Source: a bacterium
GTDB lineage: Bacteria; Sysuimicrobiota; Sysuimicrobiia; Sysuimicrobiales; Thermofontiviventaceae
Length of the DNA: 56,611 nt
Direction of reading: 5' to 3'
Assembly: GCA_030550015.1 (NCBI GenBank)
Contig: JAUQQG010000020.1
Location: 1-56,611, forward strand
Under the pieces are notes generated by a model. That model saw only the letters and a program-made list of their open reading frames with translations, had not been told where the DNA came from and ran no database searches. Shown one piece after another: positions 42,669-50,123 of this stretch. Every line of letters begins with the position of its first letter. Position 1 is the first letter of the stretch. The position numbers and the translations under genes are program-made.

Positions 42669-42726
42669 GCAAAAGTCTTTTGACTTTTGCCGGGTCCCCA
42701 GCAAAATTCTCTTGTCGGGATTTTGC
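42669..42726. repeat. Two tandem hairpins with shared GCAAAA/TTTTGCCGGG ends
   Basis: GCAAAAGTC (42669-42677) with GACTTTTGC (42682-42690), loop TTTT; then GCAAAAT (42701-42707) with ATTTTGC (42720-42726), loop of 12. Both right arms continue as CGGG. The 42571-42909 interval contains these hairpins and no gene I can support; there may be a promoter with TAGTAT near 42858. Confidence 0.55.
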
Positions 42727-42909
42727 CGGGGTTAGATAGTCCGTTTCGGTAAGCTTCTCCTCTTCCTTTCGAACTACTCCATGGTCCACCTTCGCGTCTC
42801 CCTGGACGCTTGTACCCCCCTGCGAATTGACCACTTCCAATAGCCCGAAAAAGGCATAGTATCTGGATTTCCCCAGTCCTACTCTGGAAGTGGAGAGGAA
42901 GGTAGGGCA

Positions 42910-43284
42910 ATGGCCGATACCGTGTACATCGTCTACCAGCACCCGCTCTTCGCCAAAGGGCTGGAGAGTCTCCTCCGGCGGGAAGGGCTCCGGGTTGTAG
43001 GGATGACAAGGGACTTGGAGAGAGCGGTTGGGGAGATCCAATCGGTGCGCCCTGAAGTCGTCATCCTGGAGCGCACAATGGGGGAGGAGATGCTACGGTC
43101 TGTCGGCCGGATCCTCTCGAGTTGTCAAGGGGTCACAGTCATCGCCCTGAACCTCGCCGAGGATTGGATGCAGATGGTGCAATCCCGCCTGGTGTCGGTG
43201 AGAAAGGTGGAGGATCTGGTGCGGGCAATCCGTGATCCTTCTGGAATCGTGGCCGGCGTTCAAGGGGAAATCCACATCACATAA
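42910..43284 (+). CDS. Degenerate (pseudo) receiver-domain protein
   Basis: 124 aa with the layout of a NarL receiver but no DNA-binding domain. VYIVYQHPLFAKGLESLLRREGLRVVG aligns with the LIVDDHTLFRKGLVSLL of the regulator at 41262. The acidic pair is Tyr-Gln, and the phospho-acceptor region PEVVILERTMG has Glu54 in place of Asp. It should not be phosphorylated normally, and Glu54 could mimic the phosphorylated state. Probably a binding partner or decoy in the haem-kinase pathway. ATG with GAGAGGAAGG upstream. Confidence 0.75.
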   Translation: MADTVYIVYQHPLFAKGLESLLRREGLRVVGMTRDLERAVGEIQSVRPEVVILERTMGEEMLRSVGRILSSCQGVTVIALNLAEDWMQMVQSRLVSVRKVEDLVRAIRDPSGIVAGVQGEIHIT

Positions 43285-43296
43285 GGGGGGAGAAAG

Positions 43297-43545
43297 ATGC
43301 ATCCCGTGGGAATCGCCCTGGCGTTCCTGGTCTTCTGGTCGATGGTGGCTGTGGGAGGGTTCCTCCTGGCCTTCTGCTTCAACAACCTTCGCCACAGCGT
43401 GACCCAGATCCGGCTATCCAACGTTTCTAGCCTCAGGGCAGCGTCTGCGGTCAGGGCGGTGGTGAACTTCCTAGGTGCTGCCATCGGCTTGAGCTTGGCC
43501 TCCATGGGGCTGTTCGCAACCTACACCGTGATCTACGGCCGCTGA
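43297..43545 (+). CDS. Small membrane protein of unknown function
   Basis: 82 aa with two membrane helices (about 5-27 and 58-79) joined by a polar loop with many Ser and Arg (NNLRHSVTQIRLSNVSSLRAAS). No cysteines that suggest cofactors. GGGGGGAG upstream of the ATG, 12 bases after the pseudo-receiver gene, so the two are cotranscribed. Not recognised; possibly a membrane anchor for the signalling protein or a subunit linked to the cytochromes downstream. Confidence 0.6.
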   Translation: MHPVGIALAFLVFWSMVAVGGFLLAFCFNNLRHSVTQIRLSNVSSLRAASAVRAVVNFLGAAIGLSLASMGLFATYTVIYGR

Positions 43546-43570
43546 AGGGATCCTTTAGGATCCTCATGAG

Positions 43571-43616
43571 AGAGGGAGGGGGCCCAGGTGAATCCCCTCC
43601 CTCCCGATGGTTGTTT
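43571..43616 (+). repeat. Structured intergenic element, copy C
   Basis: GGGAGGGGG, CCAGGTGAATC and CCCCTCCCTCCCGATGGTTGT form a G/C hairpin followed by the CCGATGGTTGT tail seen in copy B. It ends the small membrane protein transcript and overlaps the start of the cytochrome fragment. Confidence 0.4.
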
Positions 43617-43833
43617 GGATAGACGCGAAACAATACGGAGGGGGGGATATCGCCTAGGAGATCTTTCTCAAGCTATCCAATGGGCTGATCAACGATTCAA
43701 ACCAGTGTATTCGAAGCCGGCATCTGCCGTCGAATGCCTGAAATGCCATTCGGCAGGAGGGGTATCTTCGTATCGGGGCTGGGGAGAGTGGGATTGCACG
43801 CAGTGTCATAAACAGGCCTGGAAACACCCCTAG
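43588..43833 (+). pseudogene. Remnant of a multihaem cytochrome c (two CxxCH motifs)
   Basis: Frame of 81 codons ending CLKCHSAGG(V), then DCTQCHKQAWKHP. It has two haem motifs but no signal peptide or membrane anchor, so haem attachment would be impossible. The N-terminal part (from GTG 43588) runs through structured element C and looks non-coding. Best read as the surviving end of a cytochrome gene whose front was lost, flanked by inverted copies C and D of the intergenic element. It could still be a short functional domain if its start lies elsewhere. Confidence 0.4.
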
Positions 43834-43865
43834 GCTGATGAAAAGCACTGCCGCCCCCTTGCGCA

Positions 43866-43918
43866 GACAACCGTCGTTCATCGGTTGGGGAGAGGAGGGG
43901 AAAATCCTCTGTAAGCCC
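43866..43918 (-). repeat. Structured intergenic element, copy D (inverted)
   Basis: On the minus strand GATTTTCCCCTCCTCTCCCC is followed by AACCGATGAACGACGGTTGT, matching copies B and C with a short insertion between CCGATG and GGTTGT. Together with copy C it brackets the cytochrome remnant. Confidence 0.35.
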
Positions 43919-43963
43919 TATATTCCGGCAGCTCTCTCCATCATAGAGTGAGAAGCGGATGGC

Positions 43964-44872
43964 ATGCGCATGAGGGGCCGTGTACAAAGGATTACCTGGT
44001 GGGTTATTCTCCTCGCGGCGGGATGTGGCCTCTTCGCGGTTCGTAGCCTTGCACAAGAAGCCTGCCTACAATGCCATGAAACAGAGGGGTTGTCCATCAC
44101 CCTTCCAAGCGGCGAGTCCATCCCAGTAACCGTCAAAGGGAAGGATCTTGCCGCTTCTGTCCACCGCGATCTCTCCTGCACGACCTGCCACCCGGGACAG
44201 GAGAAGTATCCCCACCCACCCCTCGCAGCGAAGACTGCCCGGGAGTTCCGGGTGGCATCTGCCCGGATCTGCCAGAGTTGCCACTCTGACGCAGCCAGCG
44301 ACTATAGCCAGAGCGTTCACGGGCGCGGGCTGAAGCTGGGCCTTGCCGACGTTCCGACCTGCCAGAGTTGCCATACGGCACATACGGTGAAGCCAGCGAA
44401 AGATCCGGCATTCCGGAACAACATCCCCCTGGTGTGTGGCAACTGCCATGGCGACCCCCAGCTCGCCAGCAAGTATGGGATGAAGGAGGTCTACCAGACG
44501 TATGCCACGGAGTTTCACGGCGTAACCACGTTCTTCTACCGGGTGACCAAACCCCAGGAGGTGAGCCCAGCAGCAGTATGCTATGACTGCCACGGCATCC
44601 ATGACGTGAAAGCTGTGGATGCACCGGATTCTCCGGTGAACAAGCAGAACCTCCTCTCGACGTGCCGGAAGTGTCACCCCCAGGCAGGGGCGTTGTTTGC
44701 CAGCGCGTGGCTCGAGCATGAACGGCCAGCGCTCGGAAAGGCAACGCTCGTGTACCTTGTGAGCCTCTTCTACACCATCCTGATCCCATCTGTGGTCGTC
44801 TTCCTAGGGGTCCACACGGTACTCGACCTGTGGAGGTGGCTCATGGATCGGTTGGAGGAGCGGAGGAGATGA
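43964..44872 (+). CDS. Seven-haem cytochrome c with C-terminal membrane anchor
   Basis: 302 aa. N-terminal signal peptide (about residues 10-31, ending SLAQEA), then seven CxxCH motifs (CLQCH, CTTCH, CQSCH, CQSCH, CGNCH, CYDCH, CRKCH) with distal His residues (SVHRD, SVHGRG, EFHGV), and a C-terminal helix (about 265-290). This domain layout is used in membrane complexes where a multihaem protein faces outward and pairs with a cytochrome b. The b-type partner is the next gene. Likely moves electrons between the quinone pool and outside carriers. Confidence 0.88.
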   Translation: MRMRGRVQRITWWVILLAAGCGLFAVRSLAQEACLQCHETEGLSITLPSGESIPVTVKGKDLAASVHRDLSCTTCHPGQEKYPHPPLAAKTAREFRVASARICQSCHSDAASDYSQSVHGRGLKLGLADVPTCQSCHTAHTVKPAKDPAFRNNIPLVCGNCHGDPQLASKYGMKEVYQTYATEFHGVTTFFYRVTKPQEVSPAAVCYDCHGIHDVKAVDAPDSPVNKQNLLSTCRKCHPQAGALFASAWLEHERPALGKATLVYLVSLFYTILIPSVVVFLGVHTVLDLWRWLMDRLEERRR

Positions 44873-44960
44873 TCCTGAACGATGACCACGGGTAGGGGTA
44901 GGTCCCTGCCGCGGAAAGGGATCACCTCTGCAGTTCGGGATGCGGCGAAAGGTGAAGGAA

Positions 44961-45737
44961 ATGGGAAGGAAAGGATCCGCAAGAAGAGCGAGCACAGCTG
45001 AAATTCAACGGTTCTCCCTTGGGAGACGGATCGAGCATTTCCTCTTGATGATCTCCGTGAATGTCCTGGCCTTTACTGGCCTCCCCCAGAAGTATTTCTA
45101 CACGGGGTGGGGGCAACGGATCATCCAACTCCTCGGGGGGATCGAACAGACTAGGTTCATCCACAGGACCTTCGCCTTGGTTCTGGTTGGGGTCTCTGTC
45201 TACCACCTGGGCACCCTCCTCTGGCAGGTCCTGCGCGGGGTCTCCGGTTCCCCTCCTATGGCCCTGACGATGAAGGACTTCCGAGATATGGTCGATGATT
45301 TCCGCTACCTCCTGGGGTTCACCAAAGAACGCCCGCGCTATGACCGCTTCGACTACCAGCAGAAGCTGGACTATTGGTTCGTGGTGTGGGGGACAACGAT
45401 CTTCATCATAACCGGTTTTATCATGTGGTTCCCCGAATGGATCAGCAGGTATCTCCCGGGGATCGTGATCCCAGCTGCCCGCGTGGCCCACGGCGGGGAG
45501 GCGCTCCTGGCTGTGTACGCTGTCATCCTCTGGCACTTCTATGCGGCGCACTTCCGCCCGCAGGTCTTCCCCTTCGACCCGGCAATGTGGACGGGAAAGA
45601 TTACCCTCAAGCGACTCCGTGAGGAGCATCCACTTGAGTACGAGCGCATCATCAAGACGTTAGGGACACCGCGCGATGCCGAAGCACAAACTGCAGTCTG
45701 CTCAGAGGAGAACGAAGGACCACCTGGCCCCGTTTAG
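44961..45737 (+). CDS. Membrane cytochrome b (b561/formate dehydrogenase gamma-like)
   Basis: 258 aa from ATG 44961 (AAGGTGAAGG upstream); ATG 44940 is the alternative. Four membrane helices with His pairs suitable for two haems b: RRIEHFLLMISVNVLAFTG, FIHRTFALVLVGVSVYHLGTL, WGTTIFIITGFIMW, and VAHGGEALLAVYAVILWHFYAAHF. The pattern fits di-haem cytochromes of hydrogenase, formate dehydrogenase and tetrathionate/thiosulfate reductase type. With the seven-haem protein it would form a quinol:cytochrome module. It ends in a hydrophilic tail (ERIIKTLGTPRDAE). Confidence 0.85.
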   Translation: MGRKGSARRASTAEIQRFSLGRRIEHFLLMISVNVLAFTGLPQKYFYTGWGQRIIQLLGGIEQTRFIHRTFALVLVGVSVYHLGTLLWQVLRGVSGSPPMALTMKDFRDMVDDFRYLLGFTKERPRYDRFDYQQKLDYWFVVWGTTIFIITGFIMWFPEWISRYLPGIVIPAARVAHGGEALLAVYAVILWHFYAAHFRPQVFPFDPAMWTGKITLKRLREEHPLEYERIIKTLGTPRDAEAQTAVCSEENEGPPGPV

Positions 45738-45851
45738 ACAATCCCCCTCAACCTCCCCTTTCGGTTTCCCATAATCCTGCTCTAAAGCCCGCCATATTTG
45801 CATCTTTACCATTGACGAATCCCAAATCCGCTTAGTAAAAAGGTTTCAGAC

Positions 45852-47765
45852 ATGCGTCGTCTCCTGGATTTTTTGAGGCCAAATCCTCAAGCGGTGCAGA
45901 CCGCCATCTGTGGTGGAAGCCTGCTCGTCGGCTGGTTCCTGGAGCTAGCGGGCGGCCCGCGCCTTTTGGTGGTAGGGTGTTACCTGCTTTCGCTCGCCTC
46001 CGGCGGCTACGAGAGCGCCAGGAGGAGCCTTGTGGCTCTGATGCGCCGCGTCGTGGACGTGAACCTCCTGATGATCCTCGCTGCCGTTGGTGCCTCTGCC
46101 TTGGGGTACTGGAAGGAAGGGGCGATCCTGATGCTCCTCTTCTCCCTCAGCAATACCCTGGAGGGGTACGCCATGGAGCGGACCAGGAGGGCGATCCAGC
46201 TCCTCATGAACCTCAGGCCCCAGGAGGCGCGCGTGCGCCGGAATGGAGAAGAGGCGCTGGTTCCCATCGAAGCCGTGGAACCCGGAGACCTCGTGATCGT
46301 CCGGCCAGGGGATCAGATCCCCGTCGACGGGAAGGTGGAGGGCGGGGAATCGTGGGTGGACCAGGGGTCCATCACTGGAGAGGCCCTCCCGGTGCAAAAG
46401 GTTGTGGGGAGCGAGGTGTACGCAGGGACCCTCAACCTCCAAGGAATCCTGGAGATACGGGTCACTCGCCCTGCCGGGGACACAACCCTGGCGAAGATCC
46501 TCAAGTTGGTGGAAACTGCGCAGTCCCAAAAGGCTAGGACGCAGCACTTCGCCGAGTGGATCGGGCGCTACTACACCCTGGCCGTCGTCACAGCAGCCAT
46601 CGCTCTTCTTCTCCTTTCGCCTTTGCAGGGGGATGGGTGGGAGCAGGCGTTCTACCGGGCGATGACTCTCTTGGTCGTCGCCTCTCCGTGTGCTCTTGTC
46701 CTCTCCACACCTTCCACGATCCTGGCAGCTATCGCCAACGGTGCGCGCCACGGGGTCCTGTTCAAAGGGGGCACGTATCTCGAGATCCTTGCCAGCGTGA
46801 AGACCCTGGCCTTCGACAAGACAGGGACGCTCACCCTAGGTAGACCTCAGGTAACCAAGGTGATCCCCGCTCGCATTGAGGAACAGGAGGTGTTGCGCCT
46901 GGCTGCCTCCGCGGAGCGCTTGAGCGGGCACCCTCTCGGGAATGCCCTAGTGGAGGAGGCGCAGCGGAGGGGGCTCGTGCTCTACGAGGTCCGGGAGATG
47001 GAGGAGATCCCTGGCCGGGGGGTGCGCGCAGTCCTCAATGGCCGTGGCGACGTGCTCGTGGGAAACAGGTTGTTGATGGAGAGCGCAAGGATCGCCATTC
47101 CGGACGAGATGAGGGAAGCCGTCGACCGCCTAGAACGCTCTGGGAACTCGGTGATGTTTGTGGCCACCCCAGGGTTCTCGAACGGGGAATGTGTGGGCGT
47201 GATTGCAACGAGCGACGTGGTTCGCCCTGGTACAGAAGAGGCGCTCAAACAGGTCCGTTCCATGGGGATCCAGCGGTTGGTGATGCTCACAGGGGACAAT
47301 CTGAGCGCCGCGAGGGCGGTCTCCGAACGCGCGGGGGTCACCGAAGTGTTTGCTGGGTTGCTGCCCCATGCGAAGGTAGAGGTGCTGCAGGGTCTCAAGG
47401 GAGATGGTCCAGTGGGCATGGTGGGAGACGGGATCAACGACGCCCCAGCCTTGGCCTCTGCCTCTGTGGGGATTGCCATGGGAGGTATTGCCAGTGACGT
47501 AGCGATGGAGACAGCCGATGTCGTGCTCATGGCCCCTACGCTGGAACAACTCCCCTACGCCATCGCCCTGAGCCGGAAGGCCCAAAGGATCATCCGTCAG
47601 AACATTGCCATCGCGTTGACGGTGATTGTCCTTCTGATCGCTGGAGCTTTTTTGGGGTGGCTGCGGCTTCCCCTAGCGGTGGTGGGTCACGAGGGGAGTA
47701 CAGTCGTGGTCATCCTGAACGGGTTGCGCCTCCTGCGGTTCCGCCCATCCCCGATCCTTCGATGA
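45852..47765 (+). CDS. P1B-4-type heavy-metal ATPase
   Basis: 637 aa. Actuator TGEALP (about 176), catalytic DKTGT (Asp about 323), HP motif SGHPLGNAL, hinge GDGINDAP. The metal-site helix reads SPC (278-280) rather than CPC, and the last helix has HEGST (about 613), the pair that defines the P1B-4 group, linked to Co(II), Fe(II) or Zn(II) export. No N-terminal metal-binding domain, which is also typical. Likely efflux of ferrous iron or cobalt in a cell rich in iron-sulfur and haem proteins. Stands alone after the cytochrome b. Confidence 0.93.
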   Translation: MRRLLDFLRPNPQAVQTAICGGSLLVGWFLELAGGPRLLVVGCYLLSLASGGYESARRSLVALMRRVVDVNLLMILAAVGASALGYWKEGAILMLLFSLSNTLEGYAMERTRRAIQLLMNLRPQEARVRRNGEEALVPIEAVEPGDLVIVRPGDQIPVDGKVEGGESWVDQGSITGEALPVQKVVGSEVYAGTLNLQGILEIRVTRPAGDTTLAKILKLVETAQSQKARTQHFAEWIGRYYTLAVVTAAIALLLLSPLQGDGWEQAFYRAMTLLVVASPCALVLSTPSTILAAIANGARHGVLFKGGTYLEILASVKTLAFDKTGTLTLGRPQVTKVIPARIEEQEVLRLAASAERLSGHPLGNALVEEAQRRGLVLYEVREMEEIPGRGVRAVLNGRGDVLVGNRLLMESARIAIPDEMREAVDRLERSGNSVMFVATPGFSNGECVGVIATSDVVRPGTEEALKQVRSMGIQRLVMLTGDNLSAARAVSERAGVTEVFAGLLPHAKVEVLQGLKGDGPVGMVGDGINDAPALASASVGIAMGGIASDVAMETADVVLMAPTLEQLPYAIALSRKAQRIIRQNIAIALTVIVLLIAGAFLGWLRLPLAVVGHEGSTVVVILNGLRLLRFRPSPILR

Positions 47766-48107
47766 GCGGTGACATAAGACACAATCTACCTAAACCCGTC
47801 ACCGTCGAGGTCATGGACCCAGGAGTTTCCTCCAGCGTAGCCGGGCGCATCCCGCCGGACGTATTTCCTGAACTTCAGAACATAGGCTAGGAAGTTCGTA
47901 CTAACAGGCCTCGGGTTTTCTTCGGAAGCTAGATAGATGAGAACCAAATAAAAATCCCTCCTTTTTTACCCTCTGGATTCAGGTAACCGACCGATAGTTG
48001 CCAGCAAATTCTTTCTTTAATCTTAAGGAAGGGTAAGGCTCCCTCGGCGTCTTAGCGGTTCGGCGGAGCCTCCCCCTGTTATGAAACTTGAGGAAGAGGC
48101 GAGCGTG
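47766..48107. other. A/T-richer intergenic stretch before the second Hdr-Etf locus
   Basis: About 340 bases without a gene I can support. A frame of 42 codons starts at ATG 47762, overlapping the ATPase stop, but has no ribosome site and no known family. The centre (47935-48030) is clearly richer in A/T than the flanks, and a GGCTCC/GGAGCC inverted repeat lies at about 48033-48071. A promoter is expected here, but the only candidate, TTGCCA near 48000, has a poor -10. Confidence 0.5.
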
Positions 48108-49310
48108 ATGACGACTGCTACAGTAAAACCATTCGAGCGCGAACCAACCCTGGAAATCCTGTTAGAAACCCCCGAAGGAAGAAGGATCCTTACCTGCATC
48201 CAGTGCGGGATATGCGCGGGGACGTGTCCATATGGCGAGGTGATGGACTATCCGCCGCGGCGCATCATCGGCCTCCTGCGCGCCGGGATGCTCGAGGAGG
48301 CGCTTTCCAACGAGAGCCTGCTCAGTTGCGTCGGCTGTTACGCCTGCATGGCCAAGTGCCCGCGGGGAATCCGACTCACTGAGGTGCTGCTGCCCGTAGT
48401 GAAGGAGGAGGTATTCCTCCGCCTCCCTGAGATACCGAGAGAGTTGAAAAGGGCCCTGGACAACACCCTTCGATACGGCAATCCCATGGGGGCACCTCCG
48501 AGCAAGAGAGCGGAGTGGGTGAAAACTTCCGAAGTACCTATCCGGGTTCTTCCGCAGGATCCAAGGCCGGTAGATGTACTCTGGATTACAGAATGCTACC
48601 CCTCCTATACCCCTAGGGGACAAGAGGTTTGCCGGGCGACCGCCAAAGTTTTCCATCTTCTTGGAATGGACTTCGCCATCTTGGGGAACGAGGAGAGGTG
48701 TGTCGGGGAGTGCATCCGCCTGCTGGGGGAAACAGGGCTGTTTGAATCCCTTACGGACCATAATATGGCAACGTTCCGTAAGTATCGATTTCACCGTATC
48801 GTCACTTCTGGTGCTCACGCGTACGATGCGTTGAAGCATCAATACCCTGCAGTGGGATTCCATTACGAAGTAGAGCATACGACGCCGTTCCTCGCCCGTC
48901 ATCTTGAGCAACTGAAACCCATGCTCACCAAGAAGTTGAACTATACGGTGACGTATCATGACTCTTGCTGCTTGGGGCGACACAACGGGTTCTACGAGGA
49001 ACCGCGGATGCTCTTGAGGGCTATCCCTGGCGTTCGACTGGTCGAGATGACGCATAACCGGATTAACGCGCTGTGCTGCGGTGGAGGCGGTGGAGGGATG
49101 TGGCTGGACGCCTACTACAAGGCCAAGGGCTATGAGCGGCTGTCCGAGCGGCGAGTCCGGGAGGCGGTGGCCACCGGCGCGGACGTCCTTGCCATCTCCT
49201 GTCCATACGAACTTTCCCGATTCGAAGATGCCTTAAAGGTATTGGGCTACGACCAGAAGATGATGGTGCGGGACGTCGTGGAGCTGCTGGCCGAAGCCAT
49301 AGCGGCGTAG
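48108..49310 (+). CDS. HdrC-HdrB-like iron-sulfur protein with degenerate first CCG domain
   Basis: 400 aa from ATG 48108 (GAGGAAGAGG upstream); ATG 48081 is the alternative. Two [4Fe-4S] motifs, CIQCGICAGTCP (Cys30 onward) and CVGCYACMAKCP, then an HdrB-like part. The first CCG domain is degraded: ERCVGECIR replaces ERCCGD, and SGAHAYDAL has lost its Cys. The second is intact (DSCCLGRHNGFYEEPR, LCCGGGGGGMW, SCPYE with the usual second Cys missing). So at most one noncubane cluster is expected. First gene of the second Hdr-Etf locus; same domain order as the protein at 28572. Confidence 0.85.
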   Translation: MTTATVKPFEREPTLEILLETPEGRRILTCIQCGICAGTCPYGEVMDYPPRRIIGLLRAGMLEEALSNESLLSCVGCYACMAKCPRGIRLTEVLLPVVKEEVFLRLPEIPRELKRALDNTLRYGNPMGAPPSKRAEWVKTSEVPIRVLPQDPRPVDVLWITECYPSYTPRGQEVCRATAKVFHLLGMDFAILGNEERCVGECIRLLGETGLFESLTDHNMATFRKYRFHRIVTSGAHAYDALKHQYPAVGFHYEVEHTTPFLARHLEQLKPMLTKKLNYTVTYHDSCCLGRHNGFYEEPRMLLRAIPGVRLVEMTHNRINALCCGGGGGGMWLDAYYKAKGYERLSERRVREAVATGADVLAISCPYELSRFEDALKVLGYDQKMMVRDVVELLAEAIAA

Positions 49311-49330
49311 GTACGGGGGTGTAGGGTCCG

Positions 49331-50110
49331 ATGCTGAACATCATGGTCCTGGTCAAGCTAGTACCGGATGTGGTGGAAGAGTTGGAGATCGCCTCCGATG
49401 GCCGGTCGCTCGATCCGGCCTCGGTGCGGCTGATCCTGAATGAGCGCGACGAGCATGCCCTAGAGGAGGCACTGCTCCTTAAGGAGCGACATGGAGGCAC
49501 AGTCACTGTCGTCGCCCTAGACGTTCCCGAGGTGGATGACGTACTTTTCACTGCCCTGGCCAAAGGTGCGGACCGGGCGGTGAAGATCTCCGGAGTCGAG
49601 GCGGGGCTGAGTACCTGGGCCATCGCTGGCGCCCTGGCGAAGGCGCTGACCTCTAGCGGGCTGGTGCCGGTAGATCTCATCCTCACCGGCGTCCAGGCCA
49701 TTGATGACCTGGATGGCCAGACCGGCCCCATTGTGGCGCGGCTGTTGGAGCTTCCGTATGTCGGCATGGTCTGCCGGGTGGAGGTGGACGTGGAAGCGCA
49801 CAAAGCTGTGGTCATTCGCGAGTACGCCGGGGGTGTCACAGGGACCTTCGAGGTCTCGTTACCTGCGGTGCTCGGCATCCAGTCCGCAGAGAAGCCACCG
49901 CGCTATGTCCCGGTGGCGAAGGTGCGCGCGGCGATGAAGACGCAGCAGCTGGAATCAGTTCCAGTACCTGGGCAAGGGGAATCGTCGTCGGTGGAGATCC
50001 TCCAGATGGCCAAGCTCGAAGTAACGGGCGGCGCCGTGATGCTGGAGGGGTCGCCCGAAGAGATCGCCGAGCGGATCTGGGACCTGCTGAAGGAACGCGG
50101 GCTCGTATAA
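49331..50110 (+). CDS. etfB: Electron transfer flavoprotein, beta subunit (locus 2)
   Basis: 259 aa. IMVLVKLVPDVVEELEI at the start and LNERDEHALEEALLLKE are EtfB. The nucleotide loop reads LTGVQAIDDLDGQTGPIVARLLELP, like the AMP-binding loop of canonical, non-bifurcating Etf (ID-D-x-x-QTG), and unlike the loop of the locus 1 EtfB. This fits an Etf that delivers electrons to a membrane quinone reductase. Followed by etfA after 13 bases and the EMO-like gene. Confidence 0.93.
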   Translation: MLNIMVLVKLVPDVVEELEIASDGRSLDPASVRLILNERDEHALEEALLLKERHGGTVTVVALDVPEVDDVLFTALAKGADRAVKISGVEAGLSTWAIAGALAKALTSSGLVPVDLILTGVQAIDDLDGQTGPIVARLLELPYVGMVCRVEVDVEAHKAVVIREYAGGVTGTFEVSLPAVLGIQSAEKPPRYVPVAKVRAAMKTQQLESVPVPGQGESSSVEILQMAKLEVTGGAVMLEGSPEEIAERIWDLLKERGLV

Positions 50111-50123
50111 GGCGGTGATGCAT

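Noticed and set aside
47762-47890. A 42-codon gene starting at the ATPase stop codon (ATGA overlap)
   Set aside because: No ribosome binding site, no recognised motif and an ordinary length for a chance frame at this GC. It is mentioned in the intergenic entry but not called.
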